Origin: an uncultured Bacteroidales bacterium
GTDB taxonomy: Bacteria > Bacteroidota > Bacteroidia > Bacteroidales > Bacteroidaceae
Direction: 5' to 3'
Assembly (NCBI GenBank): GCA_902779165.1
Contig: CACZAN010000029.1
Coordinates: forward strand, 1 to 64,000
Length of the DNA stretch: 64,000 bases
The translations under genes were made by a program, and so were the position numbers. Shown in pieces: positions 11,801 to 19,430 of this stretch. Position 1 is the stretch's first letter, and every line of letters starts with the position of its first letter. The notes beneath the pieces were generated by a model that made no database searches, was not told the DNA's origin, and saw nothing but the letters and a program-made list of their open reading frames with translations.

Positions 11801-13584
11801 CAATTGGAGAATTCCAGACGGTTGATGGACATGGCCGTGCCCACGAAGCCGCCCACGCAGGAGTCGTCATTCACGCTGCTGACGAGGTTGACCGACGAGC
11901 GGCAGTTCGTAATGTAGACCGTGCCGCCGCGGGTGATGGAACCGATGAGTCCGCCCTGATGCTTGACGCTGCTGGTGATGGTGCCCGCCGTGTGGAGGTT
12001 CTTGATGGTGGCATCTCCCACAAAGCGGAAGGGGCCGATGTCCTGCTGCGTCCAGTTGATGTTGCAGGTCAGCGTGTGGCCGTTGCCGTCGAAGGTGCCG
12101 CGGTAGGGAGCCGCCGAGCTGTTGCCCACCGGCTCGGTGATGGTGATGTCGGCACAGAGCACGGCATCCACGTTGCTGCTTCCGTTGGCTTCCTGCACGC
12201 GCTTGATGAAGGTCTTCCAGTCCTCTGCCGTGCGCAGCAGCAGGCGCCCCTGGGCGTCCTTTTCCGGTCCGCCGACGTGGAAGCTCAGATCCACGCCGTG
12301 CTGGTCCGTGTTCCAGGTGTTGTGCCGGTGCACGGTGGCCTCGGCCAAGGTGGGCAGGCGGAGCATGGCCGGCAGCGATGTCATGACGTAGCCGCTCTGC
12401 ATGGTCCATCCCCAGATGGAGCTGACGGTGCGTCGCAAGCGGTAATAGACGGTATTGCCTGTATAGGCTTGCAGGAAGGTGGCGTCGGTGAAGGAGAATT
12501 CACTGGCAAATTCGTCGTAGGACAGGTGTCCGACCGTGGTCCATCCGGCGTTCGAGGGGTCGGAGCTGCCCGTGACGTTGCGCTGTATTTCCCAGCTGTC
12601 GTTGGGCGTAATCTCAGCCCAATTCGTATTGAGCACCATCCAGGTGAGCTCCACCTGTCCGTCGGCCTGCAAGTGGGCCGTCAGGCTCTTGGGCTGGTGC
12701 AGCACGGGGACGTCCTGCTTGGACGAGCTGGTGGTCTCTTCGTCGTTCTCGTTGTTGATATAGGTGCACTCGACGTAGAGGTCCCGCACGGGTTGTTCGG
12801 CGTTGAAGGGGATGAATCCGGACGACTCCTTCTTCATGTCAAGGGTCTTGTTGACCGTGTAGCCGGAGTACACCTCGGTGTAGTGGGCCTTGATGGACTT
12901 GATGTTGGTGGCGGCAATCATGTAGGGGACAAAGATCTGATTGGGGCTACCGGAATTGTAGGAGATGACAGGTTCCATCAGCTCGGGGTTCTGCGCGGCG
13001 GGAGCCGGCGAAATGTCGAACGTGCTGCTGGTGATGGTGATGTATTTATTTGGCTCCGTCATGTTGCCGTTGTGGTGCATACTCCATGAGACCTCCACTT
13101 TCTGCCCACGATACTTGCGGGGAATGGTCCAGAGGAGGTTGGCATAGGCGGTCTCGGAGTTGGACATACAGGGGAGTGCGCTGGTCTGCGACGAGCCGCT
13201 GACGCTGACAGAGCCGTAGTTGCGCTCGCGGTAGAGGATCATTTTGCCATCGACTCCCTTCCAGTGGGTGATATTGGGATAGTAGTCGCTGTCGCTGATG
13301 CTTTGCTCCATCTCGCAGTGGAAGATGGTCTCGGAGGAGCCGGTGCCGACGATCTGGATCTTGATCTCTCCCTCTACGATCCAGCAATCGTAGGCTTCCT
13401 TGTCGTAGGCAGGGAACTTAATGCGCATCTGATTGGTGCCTTCTATGGAGACAGAGTAGTTGCTGCTGCTCTCCAACGGGCAGTCCGCAGCGCGCAGGGT
13501 CTGTGGCTGAAGAGCCAGGCACAGCAGGAGAAAGAGTGTCGTGAAGATGACGCTCCCTCGGCGGGGTGACATGGTCTGTTTCAT
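2890..13584 (-). CDS. Giant (3,564-residue) multidomain secreted surface protein
   Basis: A signal peptide (residues 1-32, hydrophobic core LFLLLCLAL) is followed by a beta-rich region with a fibronectin-III-like stretch (about 290-400) and two blocks of GLUG-like repeats (about 470-870; FDGNGHTL, GGFVG, GGLIG). Next are a second FN3-like domain (about 1075-1165), two or three carboxypeptidase-regulatory-like beta-sandwiches (about 1170-1350; GYVRLANGIGLPGVTVTATP), and a long unassigned middle. Two LamG/concanavalin-like domains follow (about 2490-2640 and 2690-2870; DGAWHHIAVTV in the second), then two LHKGWN repeats near 3230-3340. The protein ends in WYDISGRKLQGKPTRRGVYI plus a GKK tail. 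It heads a three-gene exported cluster. An adhesin or glycan-binding role is inferred. An earlier start than MSPRRGS (residue 5) is possible but makes little difference. Confidence 0.85.
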   Translation of the reverse strand: MKQTMSPRRGSVIFTTLFLLLCLALQPQTLRAADCPLESSSNYSVSIEGTNQMRIKFPAYDKEAYDCWIVEGEIKIQIVGTGSSETIFHCEMEQSISDSDYYPNITHWKGVDGKMILYRERNYGSVSVSGSSQTSALPCMSNSETAYANLLWTIPRKYRGQKVEVSWSMHHNGNMTEPNKYITITSSTFDISPAPAAQNPELMEPVISYNSGSPNQIFVPYMIAATNIKSIKAHYTEVYSGYTVNKTLDMKKESSGFIPFNAEQPVRDLYVECTYINNENDEETTSSSKQDVPVLHQPKSLTAHLQADGQVELTWMVLNTNWAEITPNDSWEIQRNVTGSSDPSNAGWTTVGHLSYDEFASEFSFTDATFLQAYTGNTVYYRLRRTVSSIWGWTMQSGYVMTSLPAMLRLPTLAEATVHRHNTWNTDQHGVDLSFHVGGPEKDAQGRLLLRTAEDWKTFIKRVQEANGSSNVDAVLCADITITEPVGNSSAAPYRGTFDGNGHTLTCNINWTQQDIGPFRFVGDATIKNLHTAGTITSSVKHQGGLIGSITRGGTVYITNCRSSVNLVSSVNDDSCVGGFVGTAMSINRLEFSNCLFDGGFDGPNNKKNGGFVGWASGYNAVNVMNCMFAPTYIKTGIDGCMTWVRTNTPSKINPFHCCYTTNYGEKGLEIDTERNYVIRSSQDWELLRQIVENYDGPAGTKYFDAVLYADITVESCIGTESKPYAGSFYGNGHTLNLKIDGGSNKYTAPFRYVTLSTSAYDLHVTGTIKGGDYTAGIFGTSVLSTNGNCADYYCRNVRVSAEITTSGNHVGGFIGFDATKEGNQYNPTPGVSMYECLFDGTLKSTSGSGERYGGAFVGWGIGRWDWQDGLYENGNYSGLNHTAINYRSDGTPWCEDWDTYTAHNWGEVRSGNNNFTDQQALLQKPGFRTSWHLVDGKAVPKFSFRAGTPLSEATPQQLQALLGDQWTVQGSSVVPQADISAEPLHATFIWDDRAKLVLHTDKKDKQSQTVYTDSHVLTKEERESGKLHMELATACLDHEFRFSVLQSESRLEPAIKQDVAVTKTDQGDLKIYKFDNNARLTAIKADTLQNSVSLAWETDGGTVDYYRITRYDKLHPEEVKTLETEYTQEAYIDRTVQPQHVYVYTIEGVTKCEGENVTRISTEGCCDPTGMVRGYVRLANGIGLPGVTVTATPKNRQQGNVGTCVTDSTGYFEIGGLRYQGQGTYDLTAEGLGTVQSVTFDELSNLQTNINFYEQTYYNFAGYVLYEGTSIPVSGVQFLRDGEPVIDASGKAVTTDNQGAFLVNIPAGPHTLQVVKEGHVFKDGGFYIDLDKQSPDHDWQKDISDIYLWDQTKVTLQGRVVGGNVEGLKPLGESLSRNNLCDSVTIVMQLEGDNTSWIVRDQLDATVTSRVFEVTHGQTDTTRVEAYRHRIVIHPDPKTGEYQLPLCPVKYKVTEIYGKNYPTLFQSGTFSETLDLSRYTEGETAAYSRIYHAQPTLDIWQFQGSQDRFYGIRQYISRDNSGARDTISLWRDGRYSLGYPVFMAGASVPMVLSAREEYYYNNDRLSQPDIVQLDGGVVRAANGLAGTDETEVIELDSVGQGTYVFTPQNTTFLLQGDMALRTLQFTLEYDGSFYDIQPLRGYIMAALPKPQGRRILAGTNIHLFDILRDPPGAASSAYIEKGSKMSYSYTADFSAMAGVKIDLGKGSGSDFFTGSWAGVGSGTTAGTLNSTSNTGKLSFDISSKYYQDWSYEYELETTEKISTSSNAKDVGMNSDVYIGVVDNVVVEDAIAVRMVSSAAMQRLMPGMGGTIYVEGHPLRVSGTAKVLARGWDAARKDSVYLVRDEVMSVSSKVNSTFVHSQEYLLSELIPSLVRTRNALLLDSTTTAAMAQATADAQKVPVYVSTVAPGSADFARDGYYRRYTPQGITDTWNDSISALNNQIQTWAGFIAANEKEKLEARELMQVYDVDGRAEVAYSETFTTTKGLGRYWKIPGLDVSGDFSGTKQTDQGRVTKQAEMDDDDEERVISVDFQAGGTLYTLEIAPQVGVDFNYKNGTDTTFTKQLGFTLACSRNSNLMVGVYKTSEISKDSISALAKAGRFNVFYKHVEDNLKDIYNGVQGSNASNFIQNGLTSVPRYCNFVYRTMGGATASPWEEERRTLFYNTGTILDQATMQINKLRIWAKEPTVSNVPYGEPARFTIYYTNESEMPARITPTMNLYSEDGMNAKGARILIDGAPLTGSGRDVWLEPGVVYEKQVEVYAAADYDYEDLGISIMDNDDVKHIETVNLSAHFVPAAGPVNISAPGDKWVVNTESAFDGERNLYYLPVHIDGFDVNFRNFDHIELQYKLSTQGDRDWVNVCSYYANTDEGRALMELASGEKQLMKNDGFIDVNFYGENDPIEQHYDLRAVCYCRHAGGYLTRPSNIISGIKDTRRPQLFGTPEPTNGILGPDDDIRLGFSEQIAYNYLSPINNFEVLGLTNQSSLSLATALQFGEESYVISMANRNLSAKDFSLELMLRPRLNGKAMSVFSHRVSEEEYINLGFSADGHLTADVSGITMQSSQTVSFADMTHVGYVFDVDAEQNTTAVTFYAGNKAVGEATFQGMYNGSAPLCFGEDYEGEMAEVRLWNKALTTAQMTQYSGHRLTGNELGLLDNYPMDEGRGDYAYDKGLGSADLYLSNTSWHVPEGISLKLDGTEGVSLNPQPFNRQDYEDYSLMFWFRSADKDATLLGNGEARDEAGGKDHFNIGFQDGTLFFRSGGQQVDARGLYNDGAWHHIAVTVNRSRNVGNLYVDQKLEQSFPVDTLGGIAGNGLCIGATVNTANATFSNCMKGNIDEVAIFEMALPENIVRLMSNQTPSGREMGLMAYLPFSNTEKQMDNSQRLMPSAVSIKRYKDNHGEVVEARRDTLFAQDIAARLADRQSYAPMAGSGALENIKYSYVADGIGLLISLDVPDYQIEKTNVYITVKEVADLQGNLMASPVTMDLYVYQNPIRWNAKRKEVDVRYGEQTTIDLAIQNLSGKARDFTIEGLPLWITASQTTGRLAPLDEQPLTLTISPYINIGDFEEVIYIVGENGITEPLPLNIHVRGDAPEWAVDDRLKAGNITMHMVARVMHNGEVAHDTEDILAAVGSGHRILGTAHVQQGATENDGLVYLTIYGDAATSGTPLAFEFFDASTGRILTKMPRHQTADGLVADTIRFQADTILGTATNPITLYAAGGEVQSVSLHKGWNWASTYVQPQQATVSELLNSIGSWEVGEAVELMTADGMAHLITYKAVYDPDTHAERYYWDNGDKTVEFDPTRMYRFFVKNDKNVYIAGENRSYENIRLHKGWNRIGYLAMANLPVATALADYTDAASDGDIIKSQSEFAVLNIDAQGNRTWKGTLAFLHNGEGYMLKRNADTECSFGYPFYISGSRYNQVKQQVHQAPLFRNTSGGSMNVIACTEGVELPEGCRLVAYDRSGQTCGVAQPDADGLFFLTVADTQDGSVGFYIEQDEEIIAAATLKIPYQADGVMGTLEEPTVISFERAEGLAGSGWYDISGRKLQGKPTRRGVYIHNGKKETIK

Positions 13585-13608
13585 GTATTTGTGAGTATTA
13601 TATGATTA

Positions 13609-14115
13609 TTATATGATGAGCTTTACGCGGAATCCTCGTTCAGTTGGTTCCTCGACGACCTGCCGGCATTGTGCGGCGAGGAGGTTGCGCTGTGAGTCGC
13701 TGAGTGGGGTGGCGGTCATCTTTTCGACCATGAAGCCGAGGGCAGTGACAGCGGAGAGTTCGCTGTGGGTGATGCGGACGGTGATGGGGCGGTAGGCGGC
13801 CATGATGTCGTTGAGCATGATGTCTGTGAGCTGCTGCGCCGTTTCCAGCTTCCCTGTGATATTGTACTTCTGGCAGAAGGCGTTGATGGTGGAGTGCATG
13901 CCCAGGAAGTCGAAGTCGGGGCCATCGATCTCGAAGACCTCCTTGCGTATGCGCTGGATGAAGGTCTTGGTGGCGCTGTGGATGGGTGCCTCAAAGATCT
14001 GCTCGGGCGTACCATCCTCGTGGATATAGCCGCCCATCATGAAGAAGATGCGGGTGGAGACGTCGCGGGCGAACTTCATCTCGTGGGTGACGATGAGCAT
14101 GGTCATGCCTTCCTT
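13609..14115 (-). pseudogene. 5'-truncated polar amino-acid ABC transporter ATPase (GlnQ-like) remnant
   Basis: The readable part begins with EGMTMLIVTHEMKFARDVS, the H-loop region of GlnQ-type ATPases. It continues through the end of the nucleotide-binding domain (GTPEQIFEAP) into a C-terminal extension of about 110 residues. Walker A, the Q-loop, the signature and Walker B are all missing. The open frame upstream begins only with TTG and unrelated residues. No permease or binding-protein gene lies nearby. It is therefore a remnant whose 5' part was lost, probably by deletion next to korB. The giant surface-protein gene starts 24 bp downstream. Confidence 0.75.
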
Positions 14116-14209
14116 ACGCGGAACACCGCCGGAGGGGATGATGGTGCAATTCAACGATGTGCTTGTCGTGGCATTCCTTAGGCAGGAATTCCATAGAAGA
14201 GGTGTTGTA

Positions 14210-15211
14210 TTACTTCACTTCCCAGATATCGTTGGTTTCGAGGAGCTCGGCGAAGTTGTGGTACTTCTTGGCAACCTTGACTTCGTTGATCTGTGCTGTG
14301 ACAGCCTCATCGTAGGTGGGAGCAGCCACATCGCGAATCACGCCGAGGGCGATGGGGAAGCCGTCGCCGTCGCCCATGAGAGCCAGTTTCAGCTGCAGGG
14401 TGTTGTCCTCGCAGTGGGCATCGTGGACGAGAATGTCATCGAGGGTGTAGCCGTCCTTGCCAATCTCCACGACCTTCAGGCCGAAGCCCTGCTGCACGAG
14501 GCCGAACTCGTTGTTCTCGCCGAAGACGAGCTTTTCGCCGTGGCGGACATAGATGGCATTCTTCTTGCGGCCTTCCTTGTCATAGACGCTGTCGTGGGTG
14601 CCGTTGTTGAAGATGACGCAGTTCTGCAGGATCTCGCAGACGCTGGCTCCCTTGTGGTCGTGGGCGGCCTTCAGCACCTCGATGGTACCGGGGGCATCGG
14701 TGGCCACAGCGCGGGCGAAGAAATGGCCGCGGGCGCCGAAGCAGAGCTCAGCGGGGCGGAAGGGATCTTCGACGGTGCCATAGGGGCTGGACTTGGATAC
14801 GAAGCCACGCGGCGAGGTGGGGCTGTACTGTCCCTTCGTGAGGCCGTAGATGCGGTTGTTCAGCAGAATCATGTTGAGGTCGATGTTGCGGCGGTTGGCG
14901 TGGATGAAGTGGTTGCCGCCGATGGCGAGGCCGTCGCCATCACCGCTGACCTGCCATACGTCGAGGTCGGGATTGGTCACCTTGGCGCCGGTGGCAATAG
15001 CTGCGGCGCGGCCATGAATGGTGTTCATGCCGTAGGTGGCCATGTAGTGGGGCAGACGGCTGCTGCAGCCGATGCCGCTGATGACGGCGATGTCCTTGGG
15101 GGCTACGCCGATTTCGGCCAGGGCCTTGTGCAAGGAGGCGAGGAAGAAATGATCTCCGCAGCCCGGACACCACCGCGGCTGCCCTTTCTTATAATCTTGT
15201 GCTGTAAACAT
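14210..15211 (-). CDS. korB: 2-oxoglutarate:ferredoxin oxidoreductase beta subunit
   Basis: The 333-residue product carries the thiamine-diphosphate-binding subunit signature: WCPGCGDH near the N-terminus, GIGCSSRLP, then GDGDGLAIGGNHFIHANRRN and the LLNNRIYGLTKGQYSPT stretch. This fits the beta subunit of KorAB-type enzymes, which interconvert 2-oxoglutarate and succinyl-CoA with ferredoxin in the cytoplasm of anaerobes. It follows korA on the same strand, but a small GxxExxY gene with inverted repeats has been inserted between them, leaving 471 bp between korA and korB. A pyruvate or branched-chain oxoacid specificity cannot be excluded from sequence alone. Confidence 0.9.
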   Translation of the reverse strand: MFTAQDYKKGQPRWCPGCGDHFFLASLHKALAEIGVAPKDIAVISGIGCSSRLPHYMATYGMNTIHGRAAAIATGAKVTNPDLDVWQVSGDGDGLAIGGNHFIHANRRNIDLNMILLNNRIYGLTKGQYSPTSPRGFVSKSSPYGTVEDPFRPAELCFGARGHFFARAVATDAPGTIEVLKAAHDHKGASVCEILQNCVIFNNGTHDSVYDKEGRKKNAIYVRHGEKLVFGENNEFGLVQQGFGLKVVEIGKDGYTLDDILVHDAHCEDNTLQLKLALMGDGDGFPIALGVIRDVAAPTYDEAVTAQINEVKVAKKYHNFAELLETNDIWEVK

Positions 15212-15229
15212 ATTCTTTTTTCTTTTTTG

Positions 15230-15669
15230 ACAACGAATTATTCGAATTAGACGAATTTATCATAGTTTGGGAAACGCTCATATTGCAATGACTGCGACCT
15301 GAAATTGATTAGAAGGCTCAAGTCCATGTTTGCGACCTTCATGTAGTTAATGGCCTGAGAACGAAAGATGTCATCCAATTCCTTAACGGCCTTCAATTCC
15401 ACTATCACACTTTCATAACAAACAAAGTCTGGAACGAACTCTGACTTCAGTTCTTGACCATGATACAGAGCATGAATGGGGACCTCCCGTTCATAGGGTA
15501 TTCCACGCTCCTGAAACTCTATCTCCAAAGCATCCTGATAGACCTTTTCTGAAAAGCCGCTACCTAACTCACGGTGCACAGCCATTGCCGCCCCGAGAAC
15601 CTGATAAGCCTCTTCTTTACAGATTAGTTCCATGCTTGGAAAATTCGTTTAATTCGTAAAATTTGTTGT
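15230..15669. mobile_element. MITE-like cassette carrying a GxxExxY gene, bounded by 29-bp inverted repeats
   Basis: Positions 15230-15258 (acaacgaattattcgaatta..) match the reverse complement of 15641-15669 at 25 of 29 bases. The repeats enclose or overlap the whole GxxExxY gene: its stop codon lies inside the left arm and its start is 8 bp inside the right arm. The whole unit, about 440 bp, sits exactly between korA and korB, which are normally adjacent. There is no transposase. Movement of the unit is inferred from the symmetry and position. Confidence 0.65.
15247..15633 (-). CDS. GxxExxY family protein (PD-(D/E)XK-like fold)
   Basis: The 128-residue product contains the family's name motif (GSGFSEKVYQDAL, G-x-x-E-x-x-Y) near residues 24-36. 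It also has a nuclease-like core with FVPDFVCYESVIVELKAVKE, where Asp and the E-x-K pair match PD-(D/E)XK positions. The family is common in Bacteroidetes and cyanobacteria, and its cellular role is not established. It is inserted between korA and korB in the same direction and bounded by inverted repeats. It would be transcribed with the operon. Confidence 0.9.
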   Translation of the reverse strand: MELICKEEAYQVLGAAMAVHRELGSGFSEKVYQDALEIEFQERGIPYEREVPIHALYHGQELKSEFVPDFVCYESVIVELKAVKELDDIFRSQAINYMKVANMDLSLLINFRSQSLQYERFPNYDKFV

Positions 15670-15682
15670 ATGAAATAAAAAA

Positions 15683-17533
15683 CTATTTTTGTAGTGATTG
15701 GGCGAAATAAGAGGTTAGCTCTGACACCACGAAGGGCTGGCCTTTGACTTGGTTGAACTGGGCAGGGACGAAGCCATCTACCTTCATGCGGAGATAGGCG
15801 GCGAGCTGGCCCATATTCTGCTCGGCAACAACTACCTTCGGGTACTTCTTCAGCACCTCTGCCGTGTTCGCGGGCAACGGGTTGAGGTAGCGGAACTGTG
15901 CGAGGGCCACCCTCTTGCCTTCGGCGCGCAGCTCATCCATCGCAGCGTGGAGATGGCCGTAGGTGCTGCCGAATCCCACGATGAGGAGGTCGGCATTATC
16001 GGCGTCGCCCTCCACTTCGAGGTCGGGGACGGGGATGCGGGCCACCTTCTCGGCGCGCAGACGCGTCATCAGGTCGTGGTTCTCGGGATTCGTGCTGATG
16101 GCACCCGTCTTGTTGTCCTTTTCCAGTCCGCCAAGAATATGTTCGAAGCCTTCGCGACCCGGCACAGCCCAGTAGCGGCTACCGGTCTCTGCGTCGCGCA
16201 TATAGGGTGTCCATTGTCCGCGCAGTTCCTCGGGAACGTAGGGCGGGTTGATGGCGGGATACTCCTCCAGCTTTGGGAGCTTGAAGGCGCCGCTGCCGTT
16301 GGCGATGAAGGCATCGGTGAGCAGCACGACGGGCGTCATGTGCTCCAGTGCCATCTTCGAAGCCTCGTAGGCGGCATCGAAGCAGTCGGTGGGGGAGAGG
16401 GCGGCCATCACGGGCATGGGGCTTTCGCCATTGCGGCCGAAGAGCACCTGCAGCAAGTCTGTCTGCTCGGACTTCGTAGGAAGACCCGTAGCAGGACCGC
16501 CGCGCTGCACGTCGAGGACCACGAGGGGCAGTTCCATGATGACTGCCAGGTTCATGGCCTCGCTCTTCAGGCAGATACCTGGTCCGGAGGTGGAGGTTAC
16601 TGCCAGCGCACCGGCAAAGGATGCGCCCACGGCAGATGCGGCACCCGAGATTTCGTCCTCGCACTGTACCGTCTTCACACCCAGACTCTTGTGCTTCGAC
16701 AACTCGTGGAGCACGTCCGTTGCGGGAGTGATGGGATAGCTGCCTAAGTAGAGCTGCAGCCCAGCTTTCTCTGCAGCGGCGATGAAGCCGTAGGCTGTGG
16801 CCTTGTTACCCGTGATATCCATGTAGCGTCCGGGCACTTTTGTCTTCGATTCGATGCGATAGACGTTATTGGCCGAGGAGTGGGTGTTGTGGCCGTAGTC
16901 GTAGCCAGCCTGGATGACCTTGATGTTGGCTTCGGCAATTGCCGGCTTCTTGGCGAATTTCTCGCGCAGGAAGTTGAAGGCAACGTCCAGGTCGCGGCTG
17001 AAGAGCCAGCAGACCAGGCCCAGTGCGAACATATTGCGGCACTTGAGAATGCTCTTCACGTCCATACCGCTGTCGGCCAGTGCGTCCTTCACCATTGTGG
17101 TGAGGGGGCAGGCGATGACACGATCAGGGTCTACACCCATCTCGGCGATGTAGTCGGCAGTCTTGAACTCTGCCTTGTCCAGGTCCTTCTGCGTGAAGGA
17201 GTCGGTATCGATGATGATGGTGGCGTTGGGCTTGGCGTAGCGCAGCTGCGTCTTGAAGGCCGCAGCGTTCATGGCCACCAGCACGTCGCACTGGTCGCCA
17301 GGAGTATAGACCTTGCCTGCGCCGATATGTACCTGAAAACCGCTCACACCTGTCAGCGAGCCCTGCGGGGCACGGATATCTGCGGGATAGTCGGGGAATG
17401 TCGAGATACTGTTGCCCACGGTAGCTGAGACCGTGGAGAAAATGTTGCCGGCGAGCTGCATGCCGTCGCCGCTGTCGCCGGAGAAGCGGACTACCACTTG
17501 CTCCAGCTCTTGGATGTTCAAACTATCTGCCAT
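15683..17533 (-). CDS. korA: 2-oxoglutarate:ferredoxin oxidoreductase gamma-alpha fusion subunit
   Basis: The N-terminal 190 residues are the gamma domain (VVRFSGDSGDGMQLAGNIFS). The rest is the alpha or pyrimidine-binding domain (GSYPITPATDVLHELS, then VQCEDEISGAASAVGASFAG and TSTSGPGICLKSEAMNLAV). Together with korB it forms the cytoplasmic enzyme linking 2-oxoglutarate, CoA and ferredoxin. I start at MADSLNIQELE, which lies 18 bp after the sppA stop; a further in-frame ATG exists four codons upstream (17545). The order sppA-korA-korB suggests one transcript from the sppA promoter, now interrupted by the GxxExxY cassette. Confidence 0.9.
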   Translation of the reverse strand: MADSLNIQELEQVVVRFSGDSGDGMQLAGNIFSTVSATVGNSISTFPDYPADIRAPQGSLTGVSGFQVHIGAGKVYTPGDQCDVLVAMNAAAFKTQLRYAKPNATIIIDTDSFTQKDLDKAEFKTADYIAEMGVDPDRVIACPLTTMVKDALADSGMDVKSILKCRNMFALGLVCWLFSRDLDVAFNFLREKFAKKPAIAEANIKVIQAGYDYGHNTHSSANNVYRIESKTKVPGRYMDITGNKATAYGFIAAAEKAGLQLYLGSYPITPATDVLHELSKHKSLGVKTVQCEDEISGAASAVGASFAGALAVTSTSGPGICLKSEAMNLAVIMELPLVVLDVQRGGPATGLPTKSEQTDLLQVLFGRNGESPMPVMAALSPTDCFDAAYEASKMALEHMTPVVLLTDAFIANGSGAFKLPKLEEYPAINPPYVPEELRGQWTPYMRDAETGSRYWAVPGREGFEHILGGLEKDNKTGAISTNPENHDLMTRLRAEKVARIPVPDLEVEGDADNADLLIVGFGSTYGHLHAAMDELRAEGKRVALAQFRYLNPLPANTAEVLKKYPKVVVAEQNMGQLAAYLRMKVDGFVPAQFNQVKGQPFVVSELTSYFAQSLQK

Positions 17534-17551
17534 TATTGAGCACAATGTTTT

Positions 17552-19372
17552 CTATCGTATATTCATATAATAAGGAACGCGCGCGTAGATGCACTGGTCG
17601 ATACGACGGTTCTGCATCATCCACTGCATGGTGCCAAGCATGGGGTAGAAATCCCCCAGGGCAGCACGCATGTGGGCATCGAAATAGCTCTCCTTCTTCT
17701 TATTCAGGAATTGTTCCATGAAGTTGGCGGGAGCGGGATAGCTGTCGGTGGAGTATTTCTCGAGCTCAGCCAGCTTGGCGGCCTCGGCAATAGCGTCCTG
17801 GAGATTTCCTAACTGATCGACCAGACCGATCTTGATGGCCTGTTCGCCAGTCCACACACGGCCTTGTCCGATGACATCTACGCTATCCTTAGAGATACCG
17901 CGGCCAGCAGCCACGCGGCTGATGAAGAGGTCATAGCCACGTTCGATCTCAGCCTGCATCAGAGCGGCTTCGTCTGCTGTGAACGGACGTGCTGAAAGAC
18001 CCATGAAGTCGCCGCCGCCGAAGTCTGAATACTTGTTGGTCTTCACCACGTCGAAATGGAAACCCAGCTTGTCCTGAATCAGCTCAGAACAGTCGGGAAT
18101 CATGCCGAAGATGCCGATGCTGCCTGTCAGCGTCGAGGGTTCTGCCAGGATCTTGTTGGCTCCGCAGCTGATGTAGTAACCGCCGCTGGCAGCCATGCCG
18201 CCCATGGAGATGACCACGGGCTTCTCGGCCTTCAGCAGTTCTACCTCGTGCCAGATCTGTTCGCTGGCAAAAGCGCTGCCGCCGCCGGAGTTCACGCGGA
18301 TGACCACAGCCTTCACGTCCTCGTCCTTGCGCAGCTTCTGAAGCTCGCGGATGGTGGGCATGGTCTCGATTGCAGCGCCACCGCCACCCGTGATGGGATT
18401 ATTGTTGGCCTGATCCACGATGTCACCGAAGGCATAGTACACAGCGATGCGGGCCTTCTCGTCCTTCTTGTCGGCACTGGCCACGAGGTCTGCGGGCGAC
18501 ACGAAGTTGATGTCCTTCTTTTCTTTCAGACCCAGGCGGGCACGCAGCATCTCTTTGAATCCGTCGATGTATGCGAGGGTGTCTACGAGGCCGCTTGTCA
18601 GTGCAAATTCTGTGGGTTGCAGGGCAGGCATCGTGTCGGCAAGGGCGTTCAGCTGGTCGGCTGTCAGTCTGCGGCTCTCGCCGACCTCAGCCACAAACTG
18701 GCTCCAGATGCTGTTCAGGTACGAGGTCACCTGTTCGCGGTTGGCGGCGCTCATCTCGGTGTTGATGTAGGGCTCCACAGCGCTCTTGAATGTTCCGACC
18801 TTGAAGACCTGCATCTTGACACCGGCCTTCTTCATCACATCAGTATAGAACACGGGATTGCCGCCCAGTCCGTGCCAGTCCACAATACCCTTGGGGTTCA
18901 GCACAATCTTGTCGGCCAGCGAAGCGAGGTAGTAAGCACCCTGTCCGTAGATGTCGCCGTAGGTGAGAATCCACTTGCCGCTCTCCTTGTACTTCACCAG
19001 CGCCTGCCGCAGTTCCTGCATCATGGCGGGAGTGCCGCCGAAGGATGAGCCGATCTCCATGTAGATACCTTCAACCTTGTCGTTTGTGGCGGCCTCCTCA
19101 ACGGCTTCCAGCAACTGATCCAGAGCCAGCACGCCATCGCCGCCGCCCATCAGGTTGGACATGGCCAGGGATAACGGATCCTGACCGTCGCTGCGCTCTT
19201 CCAACGAGCCGCTCAGGTTGATCCTCAATACTGAATTCTTTTTCACGGGAGTCGTGGCACCTTCATTGGCTGCCATACCGATAACCGACACGAAGAATAC
19301 CACAGACATCAGCAACATGGCCAAGCCGATACCGACGACCGTTGCAAACACATACTTCAAAAAATCTTTCAT
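17552..19372 (-). CDS. sppA: Signal peptide peptidase SppA (67-kDa type)
   Basis: The 606-residue product is a membrane-anchored serine protease that degrades cleaved signal peptides. An N-terminal membrane segment (residues about 8-32) is followed by two ClpP-like domains, as in the long enterobacterial form. The second domain has the nucleophile region [20 protein letters not shown] with Ser near residue 394. The first has the probable general-base Lys in [12 protein letters not shown] near residue 153. The gene is first in the sppA-korA-korB run and has a good promoter at 19431-19462. Confidence 0.93.
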   Translation of the reverse strand: MKDFLKYVFATVVGIGLAMLLMSVVFFVSVIGMAANEGATTPVKKNSVLRINLSGSLEERSDGQDPLSLAMSNLMGGGDGVLALDQLLEAVEEAATNDKVEGIYMEIGSSFGGTPAMMQELRQALVKYKESGKWILTYGDIYGQGAYYLASLADKIVLNPKGIVDWHGLGGNPVFYTDVMKKAGVKMQVFKVGTFKSAVEPYINTEMSAANREQVTSYLNSIWSQFVAEVGESRRLTADQLNALADTMPALQPTEFALTSGLVDTLAYIDGFKEMLRARLGLKEKKDINFVSPADLVASADKKDEKARIAVYYAFGDIVDQANNNPITGGGGAAIETMPTIRELQKLRKDEDVKAVVIRVNSGGGSAFASEQIWHEVELLKAEKPVVISMGGMAASGGYYISCGANKILAEPSTLTGSIGIFGMIPDCSELIQDKLGFHFDVVKTNKYSDFGGGDFMGLSARPFTADEAALMQAEIERGYDLFISRVAAGRGISKDSVDVIGQGRVWTGEQAIKIGLVDQLGNLQDAIAEAAKLAELEKYSTDSYPAPANFMEQFLNKKKESYFDAHMRAALGDFYPMLGTMQWMMQNRRIDQCIYARVPYYMNIR

Positions 19373-19430
19373 AATTGCTTTGCTTTAAAAAATATCTTAA
19401 TTTTCATTTTTGCAATTCTCAAAAACGCTG

